Of a stretch of DNA of 55,508 nucleotides, positions 34,859-43,731 are shown in pieces. A program made the position numbers and the translations under genes. The stretch spans positions 1-55,508 of the forward strand of contig CAYSSG010000011.1 of the NCBI GenBank assembly GCA_964433635.1, given 5' to 3'. Origin of the DNA: CAYSSG01 sp964433635. GTDB lineage: Bacteria; Atribacterota; Phoenicimicrobiia; Phoenicimicrobiales; Stramentimicrobiaceae. Each line of letters opens with the position of its first letter. Positions within the stretch are counted from its first letter, which is position 1. The notes under the pieces were generated by a model that was given only the letters and a program-made list of their open reading frames with translations, did not search any database and was not told the DNA's origin.

Positions 34859-35194
34859 ATGAAAGTGACTGATTATCATAAAGTCCCGTTAGAGGAGGTC
34901 ACCGAGGAAGCAAAGGGTGTCAGAGTAAGGTGGCTCATTTCCGAAAAAGATCATGCTGCAAACTTTGCCATGAGATTGTTTGAGGTGGAACCTGAGGGAT
35001 ACACGCCTGATCATGCCCATGACTGGGAACACGAAGTATTTATCCTGGAGGGTGAAGGAGAAGTCAGCATTAATGGGGAGACCTATTCCATTAAAAAAGA
35101 CAGTGTGGTTTTTGTGGAACCCGGTCAGAAACATCATTTTAAAAATACCGGGAACAGCCTGTTGAAGTTTCTTTGCCTGATTCCCTGTAAATAA
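34859..35194 (+). CDS. Cupin domain protein (copy 2)
   Basis: A 111-residue cupin: PDHAHDWEHEVFILEGEGEV (motif 1, H-x-H-x3-H-E) and VVFVEPGQKHHFKNTG (motif 2). It is only distantly like copy 1, but has the same size and the same position before a HAD gene. AGGAGG at 34846-34851 supports the start. It lies 12 nt after HAD copy 1. Possibly a metal-dependent enzyme or a small-molecule-binding accessory to the HAD proteins. Confidence 0.85.
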   Translation: MKVTDYHKVPLEEVTEEAKGVRVRWLISEKDHAANFAMRLFEVEPEGYTPDHAHDWEHEVFILEGEGEVSINGETYSIKKDSVVFVEPGQKHHFKNTGNSLLKFLCLIPCK

Positions 35195-35249
35195 GATTCG
35201 TTTAAAACAGATATGGTCAATTGACACCTGTTTGGTCATGGAGTTCATC

Positions 35250-36053
35250 ATGGAAGTATTAGCAATTGATTTTGACGGAGTGATCAGCGACAGTGCGCTG
35301 AAATCTCTTTTCGTCAGTCACAATGCCTATTGCCGTCATTTCGGTCCCGAGGTGAAGAAAAATTTTGGAGGAGAACTTTTTACATTTGAGAACTGGGAGC
35401 AGATGAAAAAGAAGTACAGCCGGCAAATGGAAGAATACCGACGAATTCGTTCTTATGTAGAGCTTTCCGGCGATTTCTTTGTCCTGATAAAAATTATCGA
35501 AGAACAGATAGAGATCAATAATCAGGAGGAGTTCAGAAAGGTTCGCCAGCAGCTTGTTTTTGATTACTCCTTTTTTCACGATCTTTTCTTTCAGGAAAAA
35601 GAGAAATGGCAAAACAAAGATTTTGGAAGATGGTTTTCCCTGTCCCCCACTTACCGAGATGTTGTGGCTGGCATAAAACGATTCCTTTCAGAAGGAAGAA
35701 AAATAGTCATTGCCACCTCCAACCTGGGCAAGGCCATCCACCCTGCCTTTCATCCTGATTATCTGGGCTTTCATATTGATTTGAAGGATATCTTTGATAA
35801 GAATTACGGAAAAAACAAATCTGATCATATGAAGGCCATTGCCGCACAGTATAATGTAAAAATGAATGAAATCTATTTTATTGATGACCAGTTAAGTTAC
35901 CTGGAGGAGACGCAACGATTAGGTGTGAATGTTTTTATGGCCGGATGGGGTTATTGCACCGCTGAACAGAAAGAGATTGCCAGGGGGAAGGGCATAACTG
36001 TTATTGAGCGGGAAAAAGACTTTTATGCGGTTATTCAAAAAGCGACAGGTTAG
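35250..36053 (+). CDS. HAD-superfamily hydrolase (copy 2 of a tandem pair)
   Basis: Paralog of 34022-34846 with the same cap insert. Motif I AIDFDGVISDS, motif II VIATSNLGKA, motif III YGKNKSDHM, motif IV YFIDDQLSYLEE. Start: GGAG at 35240-35243 selects the ATG at 35250 (267 residues) over in-frame codons at 35232 and 35238. Catalytic residues are intact in both copies, so both are probably active and may differ in substrate. An aminotransferase gene follows after 76 nt. Confidence 0.85.
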   Translation: MEVLAIDFDGVISDSALKSLFVSHNAYCRHFGPEVKKNFGGELFTFENWEQMKKKYSRQMEEYRRIRSYVELSGDFFVLIKIIEEQIEINNQEEFRKVRQQLVFDYSFFHDLFFQEKEKWQNKDFGRWFSLSPTYRDVVAGIKRFLSEGRKIVIATSNLGKAIHPAFHPDYLGFHIDLKDIFDKNYGKNKSDHMKAIAAQYNVKMNEIYFIDDQLSYLEETQRLGVNVFMAGWGYCTAEQKEIARGKGITVIEREKDFYAVIQKATG

Positions 36054-36129
36054 ATAGAACCTGTTTTGTAAAGATTGAATCTTTATAAGGCTTTCCTATA
36101 TTTGAAGAAGGAGAAAAAGGAGAAAAATA

Positions 36130-37314
36130 ATGAACTATACGGATTTGAATCCCGGAAAGAGGATTTTAATGGGACCCGGCCCCAGTGATGTCCATCCCAG
36201 GGTATTAAAGGCTATGTCTACACCGCTGGTCGGTCACCTGGATCCCGATTTTCTGGCCATCATGAATGAAACCAGGGAGATGCTGAAAGAGGTATTTCAG
36301 ACTAAAAATGAACTGACTATCGCACTTTCCGGCACCGGAAGCGCCGGCATGGAGTCCTCTTTAGTGAATCTTCTGGAGCCGGGTGATAAGGCGGTGGTCT
36401 GCATCGCCGGGCTCTTTGCCGAGAGAATGGCCGATATCGTGAAACGCTGCAGCGCTGAACCGGTCATCATCCAGGGAGAATGGGGAAACATTATTGAACC
36501 GGAAGAGGTCAGGAAGGTCTTGAAGAAGACCGGCAAGGTGAAACTGTTGGCCATTGTACATGCTGAAACCTCTACCGGCGTCCGGCAGCCCTTAGAGGAG
36601 ATTTCCCGGTTGACCCAGGAGGCAGGGGCTCTCTTTGTCGTGGATGCAGTGACCTCCTTAGCCGGTATCCCGGTAGAGACGGATCGCTGGAATATCGACG
36701 TGATCTACAGCGGTACCCAGAAGTGCCTGAGCTGTCCCCCGGGTTTAGCGCCGATTTCCTTCAGTGAAAAAGCCGTCCATTCCCTTGCTCAAAGAACCAT
36801 TCCTATCCGCAGCTGGTATCTGGATATTCAGATGCTGCAGAGTTACTGGGGCAAGGAACGCTTCTATCATCATACCGCACCGATTAATATGATCTATGCC
36901 TTGAGAGAGGCATTGCGTATGGTTCTGGAGGAGGGATTGGAGAAACGCTTCCGCAGGCACGAGCTGCATTCAGCTGCCCTGGTAGCAGGTCTGGAAACCA
37001 TGGGACTCCGGATGATCGCTCCTGCTCCATATCGCCTCCCGGAACTGAATGCCGTCTATATTCCCGACGGCATTGATGATGTCTCTGTTCGCAGGGCACT
37101 TCTGAATGAATACGGCATCGAGATTGGCGGAGGATTGGGAAAATTCAAGGGCAAGGCCTGGCGTATCGGCCTGATGGGCTATTCCTGCTCCCGGGCAAAT
37201 GTAATGCTTTTCTTGTCTGCATTGGAAAATATCTTAACTGACAGCGGATATCCGATATCCGGGCATGGAATTGTAGCCGCGAATGAGATTTACCATAAGA
37301 CAGCGGAAGAATAA
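36130..37314 (+). CDS. Class V aminotransferase (alanine-glyoxylate/serine-pyruvate type)
   Basis: PLP-dependent aminotransferase of the AGXT/serine-pyruvate family, 394 residues. N-terminal MGPGPSDVHPRVLKAMSTP, cofactor block ALSGTGSAGMESSLVNLLEPGD, D-V-V-T region FVVDAVTSLAG, and the PLP lysine in YSGTQKCLSCPPGLAPI near residue 195. C-terminal GIEIGGGLGKFKGKAWRIGLMGYS is typical. Likely reaction: alanine or serine with glyoxylate or pyruvate. AAGGAG precedes the start. It ends a same-strand run that begins at mrfA and may share transcription with the cupin-HAD genes. Confidence 0.9.
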   Translation: MNYTDLNPGKRILMGPGPSDVHPRVLKAMSTPLVGHLDPDFLAIMNETREMLKEVFQTKNELTIALSGTGSAGMESSLVNLLEPGDKAVVCIAGLFAERMADIVKRCSAEPVIIQGEWGNIIEPEEVRKVLKKTGKVKLLAIVHAETSTGVRQPLEEISRLTQEAGALFVVDAVTSLAGIPVETDRWNIDVIYSGTQKCLSCPPGLAPISFSEKAVHSLAQRTIPIRSWYLDIQMLQSYWGKERFYHHTAPINMIYALREALRMVLEEGLEKRFRRHELHSAALVAGLETMGLRMIAPAPYRLPELNAVYIPDGIDDVSVRRALLNEYGIEIGGGLGKFKGKAWRIGLMGYSCSRANVMLFLSALENILTDSGYPISGHGIVAANEIYHKTAEE

Positions 37315-37352
37315 AAACATCAGCAGTATTGATAAAAGATGTAGCAAGATAA

Positions 37353-37385
37353 AAAGAGAGAGGTATATGACAAACCTCTCTCTTT
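37353..37385. terminator. Bidirectional terminator between convergent genes
   Basis: Perfect 12-bp arms AAAGAGAGAGGT (37353-37364) and ACCTCTCTCTTT (37374-37385) with a 9-nt loop. T-rich on both strands, so it serves the aminotransferase gene (plus) and the symporter gene (minus). Confidence 0.85.
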
Positions 37386-37429
37386 GTGTTTTGTTTACAG
37401 GAATATAAAATAACCAACCAGATGGTGGA

Positions 37430-38626
37430 TTATTTTTTTACATCCATTAATTCACCCTCTGTCTTTGCTACGACGACTGCACAGGCACCGTCTCCGGTCA
37501 CATTACATGAAGTACGTGCCATGTCTAATATTCGGTCAATTCCCGCAATTAAGGCAACACCCTCCAGGGGTAATCCCACAGAAGTGAGGACCATTGTTAA
37601 CATAACGAGACCCGCTCCCGGAACACCAGCTGTTCCTATGGAGGCTAATAAGGCCGTTAATAGAACCGTCAACTGACCTCCAAAACCTAGAGAAATACCA
37701 TAAGCCTGGGCTACGAATAAGGCGCAGACACCCTGGTAGAGGGCAGTACCGTCCATATTTACTGTGGCTCCCAGAGGAAGTACAAAACTGGAAATGGTCG
37801 GTGAAACTCCCAGGTTTTCCTGGGCTGCACGCATGGAAACAGGAAGCGTACCTGAACTGCTGCAAGTGGTAAAAGCAAGCAGGGAAGCACTGGCAAAACC
37901 TCTGAAAAATTTTATAGGACTCATTTTACCAATGATGGATACCATTCCCGAATAGACAATAACCTCATGAATGATGACACCCAGATAAACAGTAAGGATG
38001 AGTTTGGCAAAAGGTACCAATACGGATATGCCGTAATTGCCGACTGTCACTGCAATGAGGGCCAGAACGCCGTAAGGAGCAAATTGCATCACGATACCGG
38101 TCAGCTCATACATCGTCTCAGCAAAACCTTCAAAAAATGTTAACACAGCTTTCCCTTTTTCTCCTGCTCTGGTCATGGCATAACCAAAGAAGAGAGCAAA
38201 GACAATAATCTGTAAGACACTGCCCTGTGCCATGGCACCGATGGGATTGGTTGGAATCAGATTGACCAGCGTATCAATGAGGGAAGGGGTTTTGGCTGCC
38301 TCCTGGGTTGCTCCTTCTAACACAAGATTCATGCCGGCGCCGGGTTGGAGTATATTTCCCAACAGCAGACCAATGATGATGGCAAAAGCGGTGGTGATCA
38401 GATAATAAGCAATTGTTTTACCGGCAACTCTTCCTAATTTTTTTGGATCAGCAATACTGGCTACGCCCACGACCAGACTGGAAAAAATCAAAGGAACGAT
38501 GAGCATTTTCAATAAATTAAGAAAAATGGTGCCGATCGGTTGAATCCAGGAAATACCCGGGCCAAAAATTACTCCCAGAATTACACCTATAATAAAACCA
38601 ATAAGAATTTTCTGAAAAAGTTTCAT
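37430..38626 (-). CDS. Dicarboxylate/amino acid:cation symporter (DAACS family)
   Basis: Sodium- or proton-coupled uptake of glutamate, aspartate, serine or C4-dicarboxylates. 398 residues with eight membrane helices and two re-entrant loops. HP1 TTCSSSGTLPVSMRAAQENLG (near residue 255) and TM7 GATVNMDGTALYQGV (near 285), with HP2 SIGTAGVPGAGLVMLTMVL, are the substrate and cation sites. GGAGG precedes the ATG. Substrate remains open; the N-M-D-G-T motif is intact. Confidence 0.93.
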   Translation of the reverse strand: MKLFQKILIGFIIGVILGVIFGPGISWIQPIGTIFLNLLKMLIVPLIFSSLVVGVASIADPKKLGRVAGKTIAYYLITTAFAIIIGLLLGNILQPGAGMNLVLEGATQEAAKTPSLIDTLVNLIPTNPIGAMAQGSVLQIIVFALFFGYAMTRAGEKGKAVLTFFEGFAETMYELTGIVMQFAPYGVLALIAVTVGNYGISVLVPFAKLILTVYLGVIIHEVIVYSGMVSIIGKMSPIKFFRGFASASLLAFTTCSSSGTLPVSMRAAQENLGVSPTISSFVLPLGATVNMDGTALYQGVCALFVAQAYGISLGFGGQLTVLLTALLASIGTAGVPGAGLVMLTMVLTSVGLPLEGVALIAGIDRILDMARTSCNVTGDGACAVVVAKTEGELMDVKK

Positions 38627-38827
38627 TTATAATTCCTCCATAAAAAAACAGAAATATCAAACCATTCTTATTCGTTTAGATTGACTCTTTTGAAATCACC
38701 TCCCTGTGATCGAATTTTTTCATCAACCTGAGCTTATCTTGATTTCTGCCCATTTCACTGATTGAACGATCTGGTAAGATGGTACGCAAGATGAGAATTA
38801 ACAACGTTTATTCTTCTATTGAACAGG

Positions 38828-39412
38828 CTATTCAATCACAAAACCAATGGTCTGTTCTACTGTTTTTTGACTGAATACATCCTTTATGACCAGACGAAAC
38901 AGGTATTTACCTGCTGGAAAGGGCATATCCTGTGTGATGGTATTGGTTATGAATAATTCATTGTTTGGATTGTGAGAGAAGATATGATAGTCTAAAAAAT
39001 CTTTTTGTCCCCAGAGGATTTCATTATTTCCTTCCTCATTCAGCAGATAGATGTCTTCTTTGATATGGATTTCATACAGATTTTGTTCCACTTCTTTGAT
39101 GGTATAGTTTTTTGGCTCTGTATAAATAAAAAAGGTTTCTCCCTGGGCAAAATGTTCATTTTGCCGTGTTTGATACATGCCAAAACCGGATGCATCCTCT
39201 ACTGTGAATTGCAGGTTTTTCAATTCTAATTTGGCCTTCTCACGAATCTGCAGTAAGGCTTTCTCCAATGATGTAACAGCCATATTATAATTTTGTTGCT
39301 GCAAGTACTCTAATGCTTGCTCAATGAATGTTACCTCCGAAGCAATAATAGCGATGGATATCATCATGAACAGCCCGGTAATCATAGCAAAGAGTAAAAA
39401 ATTTTTTCTCAT
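38828..39412 (-). CDS. Exported protein of unknown function
   Basis: A 194-residue protein with an N-terminal signal or anchor segment (residues 5-24) followed by a helical stretch (EQALEYLQQQNYNMAVTSLEKALLQ, about residues 31-55, TPR-like). The rest is mostly beta and rich in aromatic and acidic residues. No family recognised. GAGGTG precedes the start. It sits 21 nt downstream of lepB on the same strand, so it may be an envelope protein co-expressed with signal peptidase. Confidence 0.6.
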   Translation of the reverse strand: MRKNFLLFAMITGLFMMISIAIIASEVTFIEQALEYLQQQNYNMAVTSLEKALLQIREKAKLELKNLQFTVEDASGFGMYQTRQNEHFAQGETFFIYTEPKNYTIKEVEQNLYEIHIKEDIYLLNEEGNNEILWGQKDFLDYHIFSHNPNNELFITNTITQDMPFPAGKYLFRLVIKDVFSQKTVEQTIGFVIE

Positions 39413-39433
39413 AAGTTCACCTCTTTATTAAAT

Positions 39434-39958
39434 TCAGGGCATACGGGCTTTGTTGATTGGCCAGAAGATGACAGATGCCCTGCCGATGATGTTTTCTTCA
39501 GGAACAAAACCCCAGAAACGGCTGTCGCTGCTGTTTGTTCGATTGTCACCTAAAACAAAATAGGAATTTTCCGGGACAGTAATCTCCGGCATTGTTTCAA
39601 AAGAGCGGTGCTCTATATAATCTTCTTCTATTATTTCGCCATTCAGATAAACAGTTCCCTGCACAATCTTTATCCTGTCGCCACTCACGGCAATCACTCT
39701 TTTTATGTAGTTGTGATTTTCGTCGACAGGCGGTTTAAAAATGACAATATCTCCATGTTTGGGTTCAGTGAAACGGTATACGATCTTGTTGCATATCAAC
39801 CGTTCCCTGTTAAAAAGAGTATCCTCCATGGATGCCCCTTTAACCACCGTTACCTGTCCGATAAAGGTGATGATAATGAAGGCAATAATACCTGCACTGA
39901 CGACTGTTTCAATCAGTTCTCTCCACATTGATTTTACCTTTTTCTCGTTTTGTTTCAT
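39434..39958 (-). CDS. lepB: Signal peptidase I
   Basis: Membrane-bound Ser/Lys protease that removes signal peptides. One N-terminal transmembrane helix (about residues 14-35), catalytic Ser in VVKGASMEDTL, catalytic Lys in NYIKRVIAVSGD, and the box VLGDNRTNSSDSRFWGFV near residue 140. The complement shows GGAG nine bases before the ATG at 39958; an in-frame TTG at 39973 overlaps that site. 174 residues, the Gram-positive size. The exported protein gene follows. Confidence 0.93.
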   Translation of the reverse strand: MKQNEKKVKSMWRELIETVVSAGIIAFIIITFIGQVTVVKGASMEDTLFNRERLICNKIVYRFTEPKHGDIVIFKPPVDENHNYIKRVIAVSGDRIKIVQGTVYLNGEIIEEDYIEHRSFETMPEITVPENSYFVLGDNRTNSSDSRFWGFVPEENIIGRASVIFWPINKARMP

Positions 39959-40071
39959 CAAATCTTTCTCCAATATTCTTTTTATTAAATCTATTATATG
40001 ATGGTCAGGTTATTCATTCAATCGGAATTATTATATCATATATCTGATATATCAAGTTATCCCAATTTTAT

Positions 40072-40099
40072 TTTACAAAAAATATAAACAGGTTATAAT
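40072..40099 (+). promoter_or_regulatory. Promoter for the HAD/radical SAM/EamA genes
   Basis: TTTACA at 40072-40077, 16-nt spacer, TATAAT at 40094-40099. It lies 80 nt before the ATT start. A palindromic stretch near 40030-40055 (with a minus-strand TATAAT at about 40030-40035) could serve lepB. Confidence 0.5.
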
Positions 40100-40178
40100 A
40101 AAAAAATACTGATGAAATAAATAATGCAGGGGAACTGATTTGCCTGACTGTATGATGATATATTAAAGGAGTATAACC

Positions 40179-40865
40179 ATTCGTACGATTATATTTGACC
40201 TTGATGACACTTTAATACAGACTTCCAAGATATACCATCAATCCAGGAAAGAATTTTCATCTGTCATGTCAGTATTCGGATTTCCGGAGATTGAGGTGCT
40301 GGATAAACTTGATGAGATCGATATCGGTCATGTCAGAGAACAGGGTTTTGCCAAAGAACGTTATCCTGTCAGTCTGATTCAAACTTATCATTATTATTGC
40401 GGGAAGGCGGGCAGGAAAGCCGATCCAGAGACAGAAAAGAAGATTGCCGATATCGGTTGGAGAGTATTTCAAAAAGCGCCGGAATGCGTAGAGGGAGCTG
40501 ATGAGGTACTAGGCATTCTTAAGGAACGCTATTTTCTCATTCTGGCAACCCTGGGTGATCCGGAAATACAATCCCAGAAGATCGAACAATCAGGATTAAA
40601 GACCTATTTTTCCGCTATTCATATTCTGAATTATAAATCAGTGGATGAATATCAACAGCTTCTGGATAAGCACCGTCTGAAAAGAGAAGACACCTGGATT
40701 ATCGGGAATAGTGTTCGGTCCGATTTAAACCCGGGATTGAGATTAGGATTAAACTGCATCCTGATACCTTCTTCCACCTGGAAATTTGAAGAAGAAGAAC
40801 CCATCTCCGATCAATATGTGCAGGTGAATTCCCTGAATGAAATTCTGCATTACCTGTTGAGTTAG
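40179..40865 (+). CDS. HAD-superfamily hydrolase, probable AUU start
   Basis: A 228-residue HAD protein. The catalytic motif I (IIFDLDDTL) lies upstream of the first in-frame ATG at 40266, so the gene must start earlier. The only suitably placed codon is ATT at 40179, seven bases after AAGGAG at 40166-40171; a TAA stop is in frame just before. Motif II is LILATLGD, motif III the Lys in LNYKSVDEY, and motif IV WIIGNSVRSDLNPG. Similar to YjjG-like nucleotide or sugar phosphatases. Followed by a radical SAM gene after 10 nt. Confidence 0.85.
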   Translation: MRTIIFDLDDTLIQTSKIYHQSRKEFSSVMSVFGFPEIEVLDKLDEIDIGHVREQGFAKERYPVSLIQTYHYYCGKAGRKADPETEKKIADIGWRVFQKAPECVEGADEVLGILKERYFLILATLGDPEIQSQKIEQSGLKTYFSAIHILNYKSVDEYQQLLDKHRLKREDTWIIGNSVRSDLNPGLRLGLNCILIPSSTWKFEEEEPISDQYVQVNSLNEILHYLLS

Positions 40866-40875
40866 ATGATGCCGC

Positions 40876-41793
40876 ATGAAAAAATATCCGTCTTACCTGA
40901 ATCTGAATGAAGCGCAGTTCCGCGAACGCATCAGACAGGCTTATGACTGCCTTCTGTCCTGCCGTTTATGTCCCCATCATTGTGGTGTAAACCGGGTTAT
41001 AGGTCAAAAAGGTATTTGCCGATCCAATGTTCAGCTGCAGATTTCCAGTTATAATGCCCATTTTGGGGAAGAGCCGCCTATCTCCGGCATGAACGGTTCG
41101 GGGACCATCTTTTTTACGAACTGTACCCTGCGCTGTGTCTATTGCCAGAATTATCCCATCAGTCAACTGGGGCATGGCAATCCAATTTCGGTATCCGATT
41201 TATCCGGAATCATGCTGGAATTACAGAAACTGAAATGTCATAATATTAACCTGGTTACGCCGACTCATTTCATCCCGCAGATTATTGAAGCACTGGAATT
41301 ATCCCGGGCATCGGGTTTACAGATACCGCTGGTCTATAATACCAGCGGTTATGAATCCCTGAAAACACTTCGGTTGTTGGATGGTATTGTTGATATCTAT
41401 CTGCCTGATGCCAAATATTCAGATGATAACGTTGCAGAAAAATATTCCCGGGCGAAACGCTATTTCCCGATAATGAAAGAGGCTTTAAGGGAAATGTATC
41501 GGCAGGTAGGAGATCTGAAGGTCAATAAAGACGGAGTTGCGGTCTCCGGACTGATTGTTCGACATCTGGTATTGCCTCATCATCTGGCCGGTACTGAAAA
41601 GATACTGAAGTGGATTGCCGAAGAATTGTCCCGAAAAACCTACATCAGTCTCATGGCACAGTACTTTCCCGCCTACCAGGCATCAGAATTTTCCGAACTT
41701 TCCCGCAAAATTAATCGAGTGGAATACATACAGGCCAGAGAATACTTTGATCACAATCGGCTGAAAAACGGCTGGATTCAAGACCATAATTGA
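40876..41793 (+). CDS. Radical SAM protein (PflX / PFL-activase-like)
   Basis: A 305-residue radical SAM enzyme. The SAM cluster motif is CTLRCVYCQN near residue 80. An N-terminal Cys set CRLCPHHCGVNR with GICR (residues 31-53) resembles proteins of the AmmeMemoRadiSam/PflX type. It may install a glycyl radical or modify another protein, but no glycyl radical enzyme is in the window. The start ATG at 40876 follows the HAD gene by 10 nt without a strong ribosome site. Confidence 0.87.
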   Translation: MKKYPSYLNLNEAQFRERIRQAYDCLLSCRLCPHHCGVNRVIGQKGICRSNVQLQISSYNAHFGEEPPISGMNGSGTIFFTNCTLRCVYCQNYPISQLGHGNPISVSDLSGIMLELQKLKCHNINLVTPTHFIPQIIEALELSRASGLQIPLVYNTSGYESLKTLRLLDGIVDIYLPDAKYSDDNVAEKYSRAKRYFPIMKEALREMYRQVGDLKVNKDGVAVSGLIVRHLVLPHHLAGTEKILKWIAEELSRKTYISLMAQYFPAYQASEFSELSRKINRVEYIQAREYFDHNRLKNGWIQDHN

Positions 41794-41825
41794 TAGCATT
41801 ACATCTGTGAAAGGCAGGAACGGAT

Positions 41826-42701
41826 ATGCTACCAAAAATTAAAGTCAGGGCTGAAATCATTCTTCTGGGAGTGGTTGTGATCTGGGGTTATACTTTCCCG
41901 GTTGTCAAGAATGTGCTGAATAGCGTCCCCCCGTTTACTTTCCTTACCTATCGCTTTTTTCTGGCCTTCAGTCTTATCTATCTGCTCTTCAGAAGCCGTT
42001 TGAAAAAAATCAACTCCTTGACCATCAAAAAGGGCTTTCTGATCGGTTTGTTTCTTTTTATAGGCTACTTCGGGCAGACAGTAGGTACCCAGTATACCAC
42101 AGCAACTAAAACTGCATTTATTACCGGAATATCCGTTATATTAGTGCCTATGATTGCCTTCTTCTGGCTTCAGGAGCGAATTCAGGGCAATTCAATTATC
42201 GGTGTGATTCTGGCGATGGCCGGTCTGTGGTTAATGAACTCCAATGGAACAATGGTTCACATCAATTTTGGAGATGCCCTTGTTTTTCTGGGAGCGTTTG
42301 GATTCGCTTTTTATATTATTGCCGTGGATATTTATACCAAAAGACTGGATTACGTCCAGCTGGTTTTCATTCAACTGGTGACTGTCTTTATGATTTCACT
42401 CCTCACGGCTATCTTCCGGGAGAAAGAATCCCTGCATCTTTCCTATGACATCTCTGTATGGTGGGCGGTCGCCATGAACGGCGCATTTGCAACTGCGCTG
42501 GCTTTTTACTTACAGAATCGATTTCAGCAATATTCTACTCCTACCAGGATAGCGATTATATTTTCTGCCGAGCCGGTCTTTGGTGCTATTTTCGCCTATC
42601 TCCTGTTAGGGGAGAAAATTAGTATTTTTGGCTTTCTGGGAGGAATAGCCATTTTTACCGGCATGTTTATTGCCCAGATAGAAAAGACAGAAAAGATTTA
42701 A
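41826..42701 (+). CDS. EamA-type (DMT superfamily) transporter
   Basis: A 291-residue drug/metabolite transporter with ten hydrophobic helices in two EamA halves. Half 1 begins ILLGVVVIWGYTFPVVKNVL; half 2 contains FGDALVFLGAFGFAFYIIAVDIY; the end AEPVFGAIFAYLLLGEKIS is typical. Transported compound unknown (amino acids, nucleosides or pigments in relatives). AGGAACGG upstream. Third gene of the HAD-radical SAM-EamA run. Confidence 0.9.
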   Translation: MLPKIKVRAEIILLGVVVIWGYTFPVVKNVLNSVPPFTFLTYRFFLAFSLIYLLFRSRLKKINSLTIKKGFLIGLFLFIGYFGQTVGTQYTTATKTAFITGISVILVPMIAFFWLQERIQGNSIIGVILAMAGLWLMNSNGTMVHINFGDALVFLGAFGFAFYIIAVDIYTKRLDYVQLVFIQLVTVFMISLLTAIFREKESLHLSYDISVWWAVAMNGAFATALAFYLQNRFQQYSTPTRIAIIFSAEPVFGAIFAYLLLGEKISIFGFLGGIAIFTGMFIAQIEKTEKI

Positions 42702-42840
42702 AACCTTAGTATTAAAATCATTTTCCTGCACTGTATTTGTTCAATACGATCTGTTAATATGAAGATAGAATAATAAACATTTAGCCCTCAGTCTTTAAAA
42801 AAGAATTCAGTAACAATTTGAAAGTAGAAAGGGATGGAAA

Positions 42841-43353
42841 ATGGTTTTAGAGGCAATCAAGAAAAGAAAAAGTGTCAGACATTACCTTGATAAGGAAATC
42901 CCCGAAGATGTTTTACGGGAAGTTCTGGAAGCAGCCAGGCTGGCTCCCTCAGCCAGTAACCGGCAAAACTGGAAATTCGTTCTTGTTCAGGATAAGGAGT
43001 TAAGGCAACAATTAATACAGGCAAGCAGGCGTCAACGATTTGTGGGGGAAGCCCCGGTGGTCATTGCCGGTTGCGCTACTAATACTCACCATATTATGCC
43101 CAACGGTGTTCCTTCCTATCCAGTTGATCTCTCCATTGCGCTGGATCATGTCAGTCTGCAGGCAGCAGAGCTGGGCTTGGGAACCTGCTGGATTGGCGCC
43201 TTTGAACAGGAAGGAGTAAAAGAGATTTTACATATCCCGGAAAAGGTAACCATCGTATGCCTGATGACCCTGGGATATCCTGCCGGGAGGGGATTTAAAA
43301 GTGATCGAAAACCGTTAGAAGAGATTATCTGTTATAATTATTTTAGAGAGTAA
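42841..43353 (+). CDS. Nitroreductase family protein
   Basis: FMN-dependent NAD(P)H oxidoreductase of the nitroreductase fold, 170 residues. The FMN block KKRKSVRHYLDKEIPEDVL, the following LAPSASNRQNWKFVLV, and the late ELGLGTCWIGAFE with LGYPAGRGFKSDRKPLEEI are typical of the small single-domain type. Substrate (nitro compounds, quinones, flavins) unknown. It stands alone, 140 nt after EamA, with AAAGGGATGG upstream. Its 3' end is included in the 55-nt flank of an assembly gap. Confidence 0.88.
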   Translation: MVLEAIKKRKSVRHYLDKEIPEDVLREVLEAARLAPSASNRQNWKFVLVQDKELRQQLIQASRRQRFVGEAPVVIAGCATNTHHIMPNGVPSYPVDLSIALDHVSLQAAELGLGTCWIGAFEQEGVKEILHIPEKVTIVCLMTLGYPAGRGFKSDRKPLEEIICYNYFRE

Positions 43354-43535
43354 GATCATTCAGGGGAATTTCCTCCCCTGNNNNNNNNNNNNNNNNNNNN
43401 NNNNNNNNNNNNNNNNNNNNNNNNNNNNNNNNNNNNNNNNNNNNNNNNNNNNNNNNNNNNNNNNNNNNNNNNNNNNNNNNTATCTGTTATAATTATTTTA
43501 GAGAGTAAGATCATTCAGGGGAATTTCCTCCCCTG
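43326..43535. repeat. 55-nt duplicated flanks around an assembly gap (2)
   Basis: 43326-43380 and 43481-43535 are identical over 55 nt and enclose 100 N (43381-43480). The flank ends exactly with the palindrome that starts the 76-bp tandem repeat. The assembler evidently broke at the repeat, so the repeat count is uncertain. Confidence 0.85.
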
Positions 43536-43687
43536 ACGATACTTACCTTATACTAAAGTATCTCTTTAAAAGATATTTATTTGTGGGGTTTCAGGGGAAT
43601 TTCCTCCCCTGACGATACTTACCTTATACTAAAGTATCTCTTTAAAAGATATTTATTTGTGGGGTTTCAGGGGAATTTCCTCCCCTG
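43516..43687 (+). repeat. 76-bp tandem repeat carrying two small palindromes
   Basis: The palindrome CAGGGGAATTTCCTCCCCTG begins at 43516, 43592 and 43668, each 76 nt apart, with identical sequence between. Another copy lies before the gap at 43361. Each unit also holds ATACTT/AAGTAT arms and a GTGGGG stretch. There are two full units and a partial third. No coding potential is seen and no spacer diversity, so this is not CRISPR. Confidence 0.85.
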
Positions 43688-43731
43688 ACGAATTGTCCTG
43701 TTCGTAAAAATAAAATATAAAGGAGGTATCA

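Noticed and set aside
37353..37385. Possible attachment site or mobile-element end
   Set aside because: The perfect 12-bp hairpin with T-tracts on both strands between convergent genes is fully explained as a bidirectional terminator.
43361..43687. CRISPR array
   Set aside because: Palindromic repeats at regular spacing, but the sequences between them are identical, and no cas genes are present. It is a tandem repeat.
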